A stretch of DNA of 64,000 bases from Trifolium pratense (Eukaryota; Streptophyta; Magnoliopsida; Fabales; Fabaceae), in contig NC_060064.1 of NCBI RefSeq assembly GCF_020283565.1, positions 20,356,337-20,420,336 on the forward strand. Reading direction: 5' to 3'. A program made the translations under genes and the position numbers. Shown here piece by piece: positions 10,889 to 22,506 of the stretch (position 1 is the first letter of the stretch; every line of letters starts with the position of its first letter). Under the pieces are notes generated by a model. That model made no database searches and was not told where the DNA came from. It saw only the letters and a list, made by a program, of their open reading frames with translations.

Positions 10889-11420
10889 CTTGAGCATTGG
10901 AAGTCTTTTGCTTGTGTGGTTCAGTATTTGTAATCTTTAGTGATTATAGTCAAATCAGTTGGAAGTGCAAAAGGACTGAACTACTATTGGATTGTGAGGG
11001 GAACCGGTATAAATTATTGTATGTCGGTCTCTTCTCTCTACCACCCACCCCCACGCCCCCTCCCCTCAACCTTCATCAAGGTCTGAAGAAGAACTTTTGA
11101 AGAATGTTGCCTCGGAAGAACGTAGAATCTGAATGACAGGTCATCATCAGAAGGAGCTGAAGAAGTGAAGAACGTCAAGACTCTAGACATACTGCTAAGT
11201 GCTTGAGCATTAGAAGTCTCGTCAGTGGACTTGATCATTTGAGAAGTCTCTTACTTGGTGCTTGAACAAATTGTGTAATCTTGGTGATTATAGTGAAACT
11301 CTTATGAAAGTGTAAAAGGACTGGACTACTCTCAAGTTGCGAGAGAAACCAATATAAAGTTGTTTTGTGACTTTCTCTTTCTGTACCTCTTACCTTTGTG
11401 TTATTTTATCCGCTGCAAAC
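10889..11420 (+). mobile_element. Two copia (SIRE-like) LTR 3'-end fragments
   Basis: Two degenerate copies of the same phrase occur: ..AGAAGTCTC..CTTGAGCA.., then TTGTAATCTT..GATTATAGTGAAA, AAGTGCAAAAGGACTG, and GAGAAACCAATATAAA. They lie at about 10890-11035 and 11200-11420. This order of motifs, ending in a TATA-like box, is characteristic of the LTRs of SIRE/Maximus-type copia elements. Another copy is at 29150-29450. From 11421 to 11857 I see only AT-rich DNA. Confidence 0.5.
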
Positions 11421-12545
11421 TCACTCACTAACTGGTCAAATTCTATTCTTTGTTTCAGAGTCTGAACTGTACTAAACACTTAAATTTTAAAAAGTTTCAA
11501 AAAGCACACACAATTCAATCATCCTTCTTGTATTTTTCTCACCTACCGTTTTATTATATTTTTCTTACAGAAAAGTGGCTAAAAGCCACAAGGAAAAACT
11601 ACATTGAAATAACATTAGTGCGAAAAAAGAACAAGGGAATTTAGTGATTGATCATAAAAAAAAAACCAAATAATCTGACCATAACCCAAATTAGCAAAGA
11701 TAAATCACCAAGCAATATTCTAATATGCATAACATGAGCTTATTAATAGGAAAAAATTGAGCTTTCACTAGAGTTAGAATTCAATTGTTATATACATTTT
11801 GTCTACTTTTAATGGATTCTGCATGTGCTAGCTAGTTATAATAAAATAGTGCAGAAAACCAATTTAAAACAGCTACGAAAACCATTTCACATAGCGGTGT
11901 GAAAAACTAGTTCGGTTTTAGATTTCAAAACTAGTGCAGCTAATCAAAAATCCGATTTGGTTTGGTTCAAGGTTATTGAAACTAGTTCGGTTGAACAAAT
12001 TAAATCGGATTTAGATTCTATTCGTTCAGTTTTCTTGACTACACCATGAAGCTCCATGAATGAAAATTCAAGTGAGATCTCTGCTTTTACAATCTACTTC
12101 ACCCATATGCATATGAATAATCGAAATTCATGAATATATCATTGATTTAGAAAATATAGAATTAAGCTATTAAGAAAGAAATTAGCTTAATGAAATTATA
12201 GATAAAAATATTGTTGTTATATTAATGAAATTAGCTTCTCTTGGATTACTATAGATGAACATTATTATCTATGTCTATGTTACTTGGATATAACATAATA
12301 TTACCATTCCTTTATGCATAATCATAGATTACCCTTTAGGTGAACACATTATAGTAATTATAGTAAAAAAATGAAACTAGTAAATTCATAAGAAAGAACA
12401 TATTTAGCAATGCTTTCAAAGCCATGAAGAAGTCTAATTGATCCACAGCATGAATGCAAATTTACCCTTGAAACTAGTAAATTCATTGAAGACATCATTG
12501 GCATGCAAATCTAACATTTGTAAGTGCCAAGACAGTGGAATTGGA

Positions 12546-14943
12546 TCACCAGACACTTGGTACAAACCACTTAGGAAAAGGAACATCACCATCCTTTGAT
12601 GTCTCCACAGGAAAGTATTCGACGCTGCTATCAGTCAAATCAAACATCCTGATGAGTCTTCATCAGTCGCTATTTTTAGAGTCTTTTTAATAAGTTTTAA
12701 TATCATTTTATTAGTTTAGTGTTTAATTTAGAGTCATTTTAAATAAATTGTGGTTTTTGATTTATTGAGTCAATTAAGTATTTCTTTTTATTAATATTTT
12801 ATTTTGTGAAGTGTTTAATACATTGTCTAGTGTCTTATATGATGAGCCAAGAGGGAGTATACTATGTTAATATGATGGGCTTGTCTAAAAAGAGGAAAAG
12901 GTGGGCCTTGCTGCTTGGGTTGACCCGAAACCAAAGAAAGGAAATGAGGTTTTTCTTTAACAACATGACGTACAACAACAAGAGAGGAGGACGAGAAGCT
13001 TGGAGCGGCAGGAGAGGGAGGAAAAGAACAAGGCTGCATATCAATGAAATAAGGGGGATGAAATAAAGGAACGGATCAAAGCTAAAAAAAGTGGACGCTG
13101 GCACTATTCTTTGGTTGTAGTTTCTTCTTCTTTTATTATGTTTATTTCTTTGAATATTATGTGTAGCTAAATTCTCATGATTGATCTTTTGGTGGATTCT
13201 GATTATTATTTCTCTTGAACTATGTGATTATCATATGTTATGATCAATGAATTACGAAGTTAGTTTCTTCAATTATTCCTTGCGCTTAATGCTTTACATG
13301 ACTTGATCAATTGTGTGATGATTTCAATTATTTGTTTTACTATGACGATAGGAATGAATGATCGATCTAGGAATGATTGATCAATTAACTTTCACTTAAG
13401 ACATTTCGGATTGTTAATTGAGATTAAAAGATTAAAGGTTGTAAACCTCAATTGATCATAGATTACCTAAGACATTAGGAATCGATGATCAAGGGAGAGG
13501 ATTATGTTACCAAGACATTGGGCATAATCAATTGAGATTTAATCTAATCATGAAACTAAATTGACTAATTTGTAATCATACATGAAATTACCAAGAGAAG
13601 TAGTAATTAGATGAACCGAAAGGATCAATCGTTTTTCTTCCATCAATTTGAATCCCAAGTTATTTCTAAGTTTATGATAAAAATCCAAACTAAGTTAAAC
13701 TCCCCCCATTTGCATTTTAATTATTAATCCTAAATTAATTTAATTGTTTTGTCGAGATTGAAACAATCCCTGTGGATACGAACTTTGATTTTATTACTTG
13801 ACGGCTATTTAGTACACTTGCTAAATTTCTATCACATCCCTAACTGTAAACCTTGCCATTGATTTGTAGGACATGGAAAATAAAAAGCAAAATAGATGCT
13901 ATTCTCTCTAATTAAATCTTTGTTGAAATTAAGTTCATCCCTTGACATTACTATGTTGCTCAAATTACTAACAAAAGCCACTCTATCTTCGAGCTGCACA
14001 TTCTGCCACCCAATTGGATCCTTGTTTGTGTCCAGCTTGAACACTTCAAAGTTGGTAACCTGAGGTGGCTCAGGAAATGCTGAGATCTTTTTCAAATGGG
14101 CAGGGATAACATCTTGATTTTCAAACACTGGCCCGACATTCAAGGACATAAAAATGAAGTATAACTCTCTTAGTGCTTCATCTTTGCCTAGAAAACCAAA
14201 AGAATGGTTGCTAATTATAGGAAACTTGGCCAACACTTTTGCCTTTGGAGGTCCATTAGTGGTGTCCTTGAGACAATAAATCAATATAGAATCTAAGGGT
14301 GAGTCACTTACATACAATTTTGTTCCAATAATTTCCACGTCCGTAAAATAAGACCCTAAATCCTTATCTGACTCAACTATAGTCCATGACTTATCAAAGA
14401 GTTTATAAATTGCAATGTGACAATCATCAGAGAAAAGGCCCGCCAAATAACAATCAGAAGAACCATCACAGTTTGGGTTGGAAGAGGCCACCATTTTTGT
14501 TAATGGTATTATATCACCTCGGACGGAAGAATAGGTGGGCAAGGACAACTTTGATGGTATCATGATTCTAACATCAGTCACTGGATTCAAGAAGAAACAT
14601 TTCACAAAACCTAATTCAGAATAGTCACTCATAATCAACCATCCTTCAACTGAGCCAATACATGTATTAATAGTGAGCCTCCACGGTGGAGTTCTAAGGT
14701 GGTGATGGTGATGTACACTTCTTTCACTCAAGCTGAAAAAGAACCTTGAATTGTTGGATCGTAGGAAAACTTGTGGCACTTCAGGTAAATGGCAACAATG
14801 CTTGTTTTCAATGGCATTAGAAATTGTTTTCCTGCAAGAACGGCATATTGCTCTCAATGCAAGGTTATCATTAAGGGACAAACGGTTCATAATCAGGTGT
14901 AATGTATCAACCGGTAGATTGTCAATATGTTGTTTTCTTCCTT
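12546..14943 (-). pseudogene. F-box/DUF295 (KIB-type) pseudogene, right arm, split by a solo LTR
   Basis: The longest frame (14890 to 13832, 352 codons) covers the back of the F-box (LALRAICRSCRKTISNAIEN) and nearly all of the DUF295 propeller, including LGKDEALRELYFIF and VFKLDTNKDPIGWQNVQL. It is damaged in three ways. The start codon position of the other arm (14941-14943) reads AAG. One base is missing in the following ACAAATCTA, so the F-box N-terminus is out of frame. A 1185-bp LTR has inserted at codon level, where TSD base triplet ATG plus the LTR tip TGA creates the present stop. Beyond the LTR the gene resumes (DSSVEYFPVETSK..WFVPSVW) to a stop at 12546-12548. Plants have many such KIB-type proteins. 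This copy cannot make the full one. Confidence 0.9.
12650..13834 (+). mobile_element. Solo LTR, 1185 bp, 5-bp TSD, inside F-box pseudogene
   Basis: It begins TGATGAGTCTTCATCAG and ends CTAAATTTCTATCA (TG..CA rule, TGAT/ATCA tips). CATCC flanks it at 12645-12649 and 13835-13839. The 3' part contains TCCCTGTGGATACGAAC, a phrase common near the LTR ends of plant gypsy elements. No internal region or second LTR is present, so it is a recombination product. Small frames inside (12806-13104, both strands) have no family features. Confidence 0.9.
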
Positions 14944-15000
14944 CTCGTACTTTTCATGAGCCGCTGTAGAAATGAACTGTAAGTTTCTTCTTACGTAATA

Positions 15001-16639
15001 CTCAATACATATCAAATACTTCAAGGATACGTGCATATAAGTATGTAGTAACTATATATGTACGTAGAATACGCATATAGGATATATGCAAGAAATTAGT
15101 GGAGATTTACACATATAAGTATATAGTAACATTAGACAAGACTTGTTTTGTTTTGAGTTCTTTTAATGATGTTTGTGTTGATGTTCCAATAGTGATTCAA
15201 ATATATTTTAATTTAGACAAAAAACTAACATGTTTTGAACTATCATCAATGATCATTATAATTATATATCACCGAAGAATAATCAATGAATATTTTTACA
15301 ATTAGTTTACATGTATAGATCAAATGGTTTTATAAAGACTTTGATATGTTATTGATTGGAAAGGCTTTGATATCTTATGAGAAAAAAACCTTTTTATTTT
15401 TTTCAGGATCATATCTATTGTGAAAGTGTATATCCATGTTGAAGTGAAATTTGGGAGCAGCAAATTTAAGCAAATTTTTTGTTGTGAGCAGCTACATGGT
15501 TTGACTATCTTTTATTGTCAAATATCATTAATGTTGCTTTCACAATTCTTTAATTACTCATTTTCTATTTATTTGTTGGTTTGGTTACCTTTTTTCAGGG
15601 TGCTACCTAAGTCAAGGAAAAAGAATGTGAAGTAGTAAGAAGAGGAAGAATTGATGATTTTAAAGTTTGAGAGCTTCTATGGTTAAACTATAAAACATGC
15701 TTATATTTATTTGTTCAGATTTTTCTTTTATATGAATGTTCTGTTGTGTTTCTGCCTGATTGTTTTTCTCCTTATAGTTCAACTGTATGGTTCCTCCATG
15801 TTTAGGATAAATTGGAAACTCACTCATCTTTCTTCCATGGCCGAACCACACACTCCACCATCACTATACACTCACTCAAAATTCATCTCTCCACCATTTT
15901 CATCCTTTCAAAGCTTGTTTGAAAGCTAGGAGTTGTGATGAGCTTCCTCTTCTAAGGTACCTAGAACTTCTTTTCTTCTACATATATATACTTCAATCAA
16001 CTATATACAAAACAGAGCAAAGTGATCTTTAAACTATGAGAAGCTACTTTTTTAAAACTTTAGACCATTACAAACTGAGCTATATACTCTTTACATTGTC
16101 ATGTAGCAGGTCAAGCTCTTAGAGCTTGAAGAAGGGTTTTATGTCTTTTTCATATTTATGATTTAGTTAACTCCTAATGGAAGTCTTGTAGTAGCTATTA
16201 TGAAACTAGTGTGTTAAGGGTAGTTAGATGGATTTTCATGGTTGAAACCATGGCTTTCACAATAGTCGGTAGCTAGGCATTTGAGAAAATTCCAATTGAT
16301 CAAGAACTTGAAGTTTGTCATGGTTTAATATAAATTTCTGCATAAAAAGAAGGGCTGGTTTGCTGCATTTTTCTGCATAAAGGGGACTGTTTTCTTTGTT
16401 TCTTTTCTGCAGAATTCTGCAGGTTGCATGCTGCCAATTGCGCGGGCGCGCCACACCCTTCGTGGGGCGCTCGAGGCAGCAGCCTTTAGCTCACTTTGTG
16501 TTGCATTTTGTTCGATTTTAGATCATGTAGTATGATACTACCTGAATGTACTGAATGTATGTTAATTTATATATATGAATAAGTTGATCATGTATACGTA
16601 ATGAATTTAAGCCATGTATGTATAAGTAAATATATATTT
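15001..16639. other. Non-coding stretch, unidentified
   Basis: AT-rich. A GC-rich patch at 16436-16480 (GCGCGGGCGCGCC) follows a TTCTGCAG-rich tract, which looks like LTR-type repeat DNA. Possible splice-like sites exist, but no conserved protein emerges in any frame. Nothing else could be assigned. Confidence 0.4.
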
Positions 16640-17308
16640 ACATATTGTAGGTGTTCGATAATCCCACGGCATTAACAGAGGAGGAGCTGTATGAATTGTG
16701 AAACTGCTGGGCAACTTGTTTTCTTGACCTATATAATCATGAGGTAGATAATGATGTTGCCGATGAGACTTAGGAGCTAGCTAGGTTAATTTGTATGATG
16801 TTACGATGGATTCACATTAATTAGGATGTTTTGAATTGTAATGACATTTGGTATTTTGCTTGAATGTTATAACATTTTGGATTGTTGGTATTTTGCTTGA
16901 ATTGTAAGACTTGGTATTTTATTTGAATTGTAATGACTTGGTTGAATGTAATTGTATTTTGGTTGAATGTTGAATTGTAATGCTATTTTGGTTTTTTTTA
17001 ATTACAAAATAGGATTTAAAATATAAAAAAAAAAAAAAAAAAACAACCCAGGATTTTGAAAAAAAAAAATTAAATAAAGTTACTATTTCACATCTGGTGA
17101 CTTGGTCAGATGTAAAAGGTCCAATTTAATTAAAAAAAAATTGGTCAGCTGAAACACGAGAACAGAGGTAAAAGGGGATACTTTTACATCTGGCGAATGT
17201 CAGATGTAAAAAGCATAAACTTACTACTTCTTGTACGTCTACCTCTGACTGTGGTCAGATGTAAAATGGGGTTTTGGCCAGATGTAAAAAGTGTTTTATG
17301 TACTAGTG
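16640..17308 (-). mobile_element. CACTA transposon end (reverse orientation, truncated)
   Basis: It ends ..GTTTTATGTACTAGTG at 17308, the complement of a CACTAGTA terminus. It has the same TTTTACATCTG / CAGATGTAAA subterminal repeats as the complete CACTA at 32853-36867. The homologous coding end is also present on the plus strand (about 16650-16770): after an acceptor TTGTAG comes GVFDNPTALTEEELYEL, an in-frame stop, and CWATCFLDLYNHEVD. That aligns to RWATCFLDLYSPEVDYDDAD of the other element. The opposite terminus is not found, so this is a fragment. Confidence 0.75.
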
Positions 17309-17439
17309 AAATAATCCATATGGCTTTGGATTGATGGAAAAGGGGTACCAAACCTTATGCCTTGTTTGTAGATTGGATTAAAAAAAAAAACTAGAAAATA
17401 AATGTAAATGAGAGATTGCACATGTATACATACAAGATT

Positions 17440-17680
17440 TACGAGGTTGAACCAATTTGAGTAGCACAACTATAAACATTAGAAACCCTACTATCAACAT
17501 GAGAAACCCTTGTCCGTCGACCATGATTCATACGCTAGCCTCCAAACTATATTTTCTCTTTTATGTGTGATTTGTTGTGAGTCATACTCCACTCTTTTTC
17601 TTTTTTGATAATCATACTCCACTCTTTATATAGACAACCTTATCGGATATGTTTGTTTTAAGGGGGCGAAAATAACGTTA
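17440..17680 (-). repeat. Reversed fragment of duplicon end
   Basis: Reverse complement of about 8990-9210 (and 55090-55300), with several substitutions. It includes the phrase around the complement of GACTCACAAATCACACATAA and the segment reading TTATCGGATATGTTTGTTTT. Confidence 0.65.
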
Positions 17681-18250
17681 TTTGCTTGGATTGAAATGAA
17701 ATCTCTATTACATATTTATATTTATATTTATTATATTATATTATATACACAGCGAGATTCCCACGAAGCTCTCTCGTTCATTCTCATAAAAATTGGTTAT
17801 GTATCATTTAATTAGAGAGCTTATTTATGTTGCATTCAATTGAATCTTCTCTAACCCATTATTTTTTTAAAAAAAAGGTCTTCTCAAAAAACTATTTAAA
17901 AAAAAGATCACATGCTTAAAAATAGAAAAAAAATTTGAACAAATATAAGATAAATTCAATAGAATGCTTAAAAATAGCAACAAACAGATTAATACGAGCA
18001 ACTCAATAATTTATTTAAACAACTTGTGCAGCCACATATTCATCGCTTACAAATAACCTACAAATAACTCTTGCTCCTTCTATTTAACCTAAATCTTTCA
18101 AACGTCAAATTATTTTATTTTATTTTTGTTTCTTTAATTTTTTTTTAATCATCTAATTTCCGTTTCTTTAATTCTGTTTTTTTTTTATTTAAATTTTTAC
18201 ATTTATTAGTACAATTCAACTTTAATTCTTCTTCTGTGTTAACTAATATT
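17681..18250. other. AT-rich intergenic DNA
   Basis: Homopolymer and poly-T rich stretches without a recognisable gene or element end. Confidence 0.4.
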
Positions 18251-18318
18251 TTAATTAGAGAGTAATGTTAGGGTTACACTCACTAACACACTCACTCCAC
18301 TAACACACTCCAACTTCC

Positions 18319-18483
18319 ATGGCTCCTTCTGATCTGTCTCGTGCACCTTTGCACACGCTCTCGTCGTGGTTTCTGAAACATCTTTCTCTAGTTTCTCGCG
18401 AGGTCTCCGACACCGATCTTTCTCATCTTGACGTTCATGTAGCTGCCGATGTCTTGGTTGCGAGCGCGATCTATGTTTTCTGA
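18319..18483 (+). CDS. Short ORF (54 aa) in Mutator-type element, possibly captured exon
   Basis: ATG at 18319, TGA at 18481-18483. It begins MAPSDLSRAPLHTLSSWFLK and is rich in Ser, Leu and Val. Its GC content is visibly higher than the DNA around it, which is why it stands out as possible host exon sequence carried by the transposon. I recognise no domain. The codons are not repetitive. It could equally be chance within a short element. Confidence 0.35.
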   Translation: MAPSDLSRAPLHTLSSWFLKHLSLVSREVSDTDLSHLDVHVAADVLVASAIYVF

Positions 18484-18537
18484 GATAGGGGTTTCATTCC
18501 TTCTGATATAATGAGTTGTGTTCCTTTTTTGTGCCAG

Positions 18538-18612
18538 CTTCTTCTTCTTCTTCTTCTTCTTCTTCTTCTTCTTCTTCTTCTTCTTCTTCTTCTTCTTCTT
18601 CTTCTTCTTCTT
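18538..18612. repeat. (CTT)25 microsatellite
   Basis: Perfect trinucleotide run of 75 bp inside the Mutator-type element. Its length suggests high polymorphism. Confidence 0.98.
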
Positions 18613-19134
18613 TCCAAATCTAAATTGGTTTCCCTTTCCATATTGATTCTATTCTTTAAATGAGGATTTTAATTTGGGTATAGTGAAGCATATACACGGG
18701 CGTTCTCTTTTAGATTTCAATGGATTAGAAAAATATTCCACTCAATGTTGTCTTGGAAAATTTGCAAATATTGTTCTTTTATCAAGTAGAACTCTGTTAC
18801 TGTCATAAAAAAAACAAGTTGAACTTTGTTGGAAAGTAAAGAGAATGTAGAAGGAAGGTTGAATACGGAAGAGGAACAGTTAAAATCCAATTTTAATAAA
18901 TAAAAAAAGAAGAATAAATAGGTACTCCACTAAACCGGTTTCAAAAAAAAAAAGTTACATGAAAAAAAAAAGTGGCTGATGTGGCAAAATAATATTGGAA
19001 TGTGTTAGTGGGTGTGACCCTAACATTACTCTTAATTAGAACTTTCTCATGGAACAAGACTCATGGTTACAACTTACAAGATTGGAAAACCATGTGATTG
19101 AGGCACATATTATATCTGAAAAGAACAATGGAGG

Positions 19135-19137
<3 letters not shown>

Positions 19138-19209
<72 letters not shown>
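19138..19209. repeat. (TA)n microsatellite, ~72 bp
   Basis: Pure AT dinucleotide run abutting the Helitron helicase fragment. It may mark a breakpoint. Confidence 0.98.
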
Positions 19210-19211
<2 letters not shown>

Positions 19212-19497
19212 GGACATTACGATCCTTCACAATCCCCGTGGCCATTCAAGCTTACTAGCTAGAAGGCAATTTCTTATATTTGTATCTTATGCCATGACAA
19301 TCAATAAATCTCAAGGACAATCATTGAACAATGTTGGATTATATTTACCTAAAAGTGTACTTAGTCATGGTCAATTATATGTGGTACTCTCAAGGTTAAA
19401 GAGAAAAAAAGGACTTGAAATTTTAATCCACGACAAAGAAAATAAAGCATTGAAGTCTACCACCAATGTTGTTTTCAAAAAGTTTTTCAAAATTTAA
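19210..19497 (+). pseudogene. Helitron PIF1-type helicase, C-terminal fragment
   Basis: The 95-residue frame carries the last helicase motifs of plant Helitron Rep-helicases: SYAMTINKSQGQSL (motif V) and HGQLYVVLSRLK (motif VI), then TTNVVFKKFF near the stop. Everything upstream (Rep domain and helicase motifs I-IV) is missing and replaced by the TA run. About 150 bp downstream a GACCCGTGCATTATT segment resembles half of the GC hairpin that precedes Helitron 3' ends. Compare the minus-strand copy at 26894-27739. Confidence 0.85.
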
Positions 19498-19680
19498 AGA
19501 TCGCATGTATTTTGTTTAATTCTGAATATGTGTTGATTTATTTTATTTAAATTTTTAAAAAATAGATAGTGTTGCTTTCATAAATTTGATATAGCGATAA
19601 GATTATATAGTTGATATACTCATTAATAACTGCAATATTACGCGACCCGTGCATTATTAACAAATAAGTTAATCAGATAT

Positions 19681-20037
19681 AGAATCTTATACAACATATG
19701 TTTTTCATGAATACAATTGAGTGACCGATGGATTCAGATACTAAATTCAAGATCCAAGAATGGATTAACATGTTGCAACGAGTTGAAGCATAGAAGGTAG
19801 GATCGAACGGATCTGTAACCACCGAAATCGAACCATCGACGAACTCGTATACTTCATCGTTGCGCCGAGAGCATGCCACATCGATCTCGCCCATGAATGG
19901 TAATTGGAACCAATAAGAAGATGCTTAACGACGATGGAGGAAGGACCGTCACTAGGATGAACATAGTACGGACTTGATTGATCTTGCATTTGATCGGTGA
20001 AACTGCTTGAGGAAGCACGCATTGTAGGTGCCACCAT
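19681..20037 (-). pseudogene. Ty1/copia gag N-terminus (truncated, frameshifted)
   Basis: The frame starts MVAPTMRASSSSFTDQMQDQ and continues SPYYVHPSDGPSS..HLLIGSNYHSWARSM, the diagnostic gag start of one large plant copia group. A frame change near 19870 is needed to continue into YEFVDGSISVVTDPFDPTFY and SESIGHSIVFMK. Homology then stops at about 19700, where the element is truncated. The primer-binding site and LTR lie directly upstream. Confidence 0.88.
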
Positions 20038-20070
20038 TGTTGAATGCGGAAACGAGCTCTGAAAAGTACA

Positions 20071-20084
20071 GGCTCAAGATACCA
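20071..20084 (-). other. Copia primer-binding site
   Basis: On the minus strand this reads TGGTATCTTGAGCC immediately after the LTR end. It is a variant of TGGTATCAGAGCC, which pairs with initiator tRNA-Met. Confidence 0.75.
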
Positions 20085-20349
20085 TGTTGAAGTGATGAAT
20101 TAACATCGAAAGAAGAAGCTTAAGAATCTTTGTGAAAGCAATAGAATGATCTCATAGTTTGTTATTGCATCACACAATGATTTATATACAAAGTGAAAGA
20201 AAGAAAAATGCGGGAAAAGTAGTTCAAAGTTAGTTACAACAAACTATGATAATTACAACAAACTCTAACTAAAAGCTTCTAGAACAAGTTTCAAGTCACT
20301 TCTATTTTATCTTCCTTCTTTGATTCTAATAATAAGCTAAATTCAAACA
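20085..20349 (-). mobile_element. Copia 5' LTR, 265 bp
   Basis: On the plus strand it begins TGTTGAAGTGATG and ends AAATTCAAACA, giving TG..CA ends and TGTTGAA/TTCAAACA inverted tips. It abuts the primer-binding site exactly. The matching 3' LTR is absent because the element is truncated beyond gag. Confidence 0.75.
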
Positions 20350-21109
20350 GGCCCTCAAACTACAAGTCCTAATGACATGTTAAATCTCAATCTCTCAAAT
20401 CTCCTTGCATCTCTTCTTCCATCTTTGCAACGATTTCCGCCATTGTCCGCCACCAAGAAGCTTCATATTGAAAAGTCGATGGAAATCTCATATATGGTCA
20501 ATTTATATTTCCTGTTTTCCATTTTTTAAAAGTATAAATAAATGTAAAATACTATCATATCTTTGTTTTAAAACATTTTTTAAGAAATAACTTCCTCAAC
20601 AAACTTATTTTAAAAAGTAATTTCCAACAACTTAGATTTACATGTATATATTTTGATTTTCAATTTATATATTTTATAAATATATAGCGGTGTCTTGTGT
20701 CTTATATTTTTTATATTACCGGTGTCGCGGTGTCCGTGTCGTGTCGCGGTGTCCATAACAGAGTCCGTGCTTCCTAGCTCTTAACCATTTTTTTTGTAAA
20801 AAAAAACACTATTAACCACTTTTTCTAAAACAAAAGGGTGCACATAGTAGAAACAAATAATAGTAGCAGTAACTATATTAGTATGTTTCTTCCTTCAAAA
20901 AAAACTATATTTGTATGATTCTTGTGCATTTTGTGATCTTCATAGAATAAGCAATGGATGCACTATTTTTATGTGTCTCTTTAATTTCCAATGGATAGAA
21001 AGTGGTCTTAATACCTTTAGTTTTTCCATTTTGGAGCCAACAATATGAAATGTTGATTTAAAGAATTGGAAATAAAACTGCTACTCAATGCCTTAAGCAT
21101 CTTCCACAC
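20350..21109. other. Intergenic DNA with a GTGTCCG-rich patch
   Basis: No gene. At 20690-20765 there are runs of GTGTCGCGGTGTCCGTG resembling the interior of the hAT-like MITE at 55726-55912, so probably a decayed relative. Confidence 0.4.
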
Positions 21110-21240
21110 GAGACCTCTGACAAACGAATCTTACATCTTAATGTGTCAAACTTTATCACCAATATTACTTCATGACATAATTTTTCCTTCAAGAGCATTA
21201 TTCCCATCCTTATGATCATGAATCAAGTTCCATTGCACAG
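21110..21240 (-). pseudogene. Small Helitron helicase fragment
   Basis: The segment with ATAATTTTTCCTTCAAGAGC and TTCCATTGC matches 27205-27300 of the larger helicase remnant (region encoding RALEGKIISE). No further helicase sequence is joined to it. Confidence 0.6.
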
Positions 21241-21550
21241 TCCTAATGATTGACATATGACTGTTGGACCGATTAAATGGCCACTCAACAGCATGAATAG
21301 TTGATTTAAATGCAGCAACATAAATTATGACATTGTTATAGTTTCAAGTGACACAATGTTTTTTCAATGCATCTTTATAATTATGCTTTTTGGTATTTCT
21401 AATATGGTCATTTTTGGTTGACATAATTATCGATGACATTCAATATTACTACACAATTCCAATATTTTGATTGTAATTAGGTGAAGAAACAGTTTCTCTC
21501 ATATGTATAAGTGGAAATCACCTAACATTCCCATTGTTGCAGGGAAGAAA

Positions 21551-22341
21551 ATGAAAGAAGTTACAGATATCAGTCCACTTTCTGGGGATAAGCTTGATAT
21601 CATATCCAAAAAACTAGTAAGTTATGACGATATTTTCAATTTTTCGATGGTTTGCAAGGAGTAGAGGGCAGTTCAAAAAATTAATTGGGGGAAATTCCTA
21701 GAATCACAATCACCGATGATTGTGCAAGCTACTAGGTATGCAAAATTGTTTTACTATTTTTCTAGCATACCCGAAAAACGAGCTTCCAACTCTAGGATGA
21801 ATTGTTTTTGGGGCTTATCCTATTGTGGTTCGTCTAGTGGATATCTGATCATGGTAGGTGCCAACAATACACTAAGTTAATGAATCCATTTACAAGAAAA
21901 CATAAATCTTTGATATCTCAGTAGTTGAAAATGGTTTGACTTATTTCGATTGTCGTGTTTTACCCGCTTTTGCCAAAGGCCCTGATGAATTTGTCATAGT
22001 GGCTACATACAACGTTCCCTCGGTTTGTATGTTTATATCAGTCATTATATTCGAGTTGTGACACTTACTCTAAAAGGGGATATCCATGGAAGGTTGTGGA
22101 CTTTATTGTGTTTAAAAATACTATTTATGTTCTAGCTGATAAAGCTGAAATAGGGGTACTTAGCATAAACTCTACAAGTTTGAAATTTTTAAAATAGACA
22201 AATATTCTCATTGTAATTTCTTCGACGTAAAATTTACTTAGGTTTGATAGGGAGATTCTAGTGTTTCACTTTGTAGCAAATAAATTATTGGATGTCTAAA
22301 CCTTAGATTGAGAGACAATTAGTTATCTCAAGCTATAAACT
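21551..22341 (+). pseudogene. F-box/DUF295 pseudogene, left arm of second palindrome
   Basis: ATG at 21551 starts MKEVTDISPLSGDKLDIISK and the F-box continues DDIFNFSMVCKE to an in-frame TAG. Further frames show the propeller: a segment like YPWKVVDFIVFKNTIYVLAD (about 22085-22140) followed by KAEIGVLSINSTSLKFLK. It has several stops and frameshifts. It is a longer relative of the F-box fragments in duplicons A-C, and it converges on an inverted partner at 22507-23236. Confidence 0.8.
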
Positions 22342-22506
22342 TGGATGACTTCGCTTTATTTCATTCGCCTTACAAAAGCTATGCGCTAGCGAACCCGGGT
22401 AATACAATACACAATTTCTTTCATATGCCTACTTACTGGGGTTCATTAGCGCATAACATTTGTAAGGCAAATAAAATAATACAAGGTCACCCGAACTTTT
22501 TTACTT
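22342..22506. repeat. Centre of the second F-box palindrome
   Basis: Even the spacer is palindromic: GCCTTACAAAAGCTATGCGC at about 22371 faces its near-complement at about 22450-22475. The non-paired centre is only about 40 bp (near 22400-22440). Confidence 0.75.

Larger units (their letters stand above)
11858..15000. repeat. Right arm of giant F-box inverted repeat
   Basis: Reverse complement of 9235-10888. The outer edge is at about 15000 (TAAGTTTCTTCTTACG). The inner edge is near 11858. A solo LTR (12650-13834) interrupts it. The arms differ by many substitutions and indels, so the inversion is old. Confidence 0.85.
18260..19031. mobile_element. Mutator-type element, 772 bp, 9-bp TSD, with gene-like insert
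   Basis: Inverted termini GAGTAATGTTAGGGTYACAC match over about 35 bp. TTAATTAGA is duplicated at 18251-18259 and 19032-19040. The left half carries a GC-richer segment with a 54-codon frame (see next entry) and then a CTT microsatellite. The structure fits a small Pack-MULE. Confidence 0.87.

Noticed and set aside
12806..13104. Coding genes in the 12.8-13.1 kb interval
   Set aside because: Inside a solo LTR with exact TSD. No retroviral or host domain.
13832..14890. Functional 352-aa F-box protein
   Set aside because: It lacks the F-box N-terminus (lost ATG and one-base deletion), and its stop is provided by an inserted LTR with the true C-terminus lying beyond.
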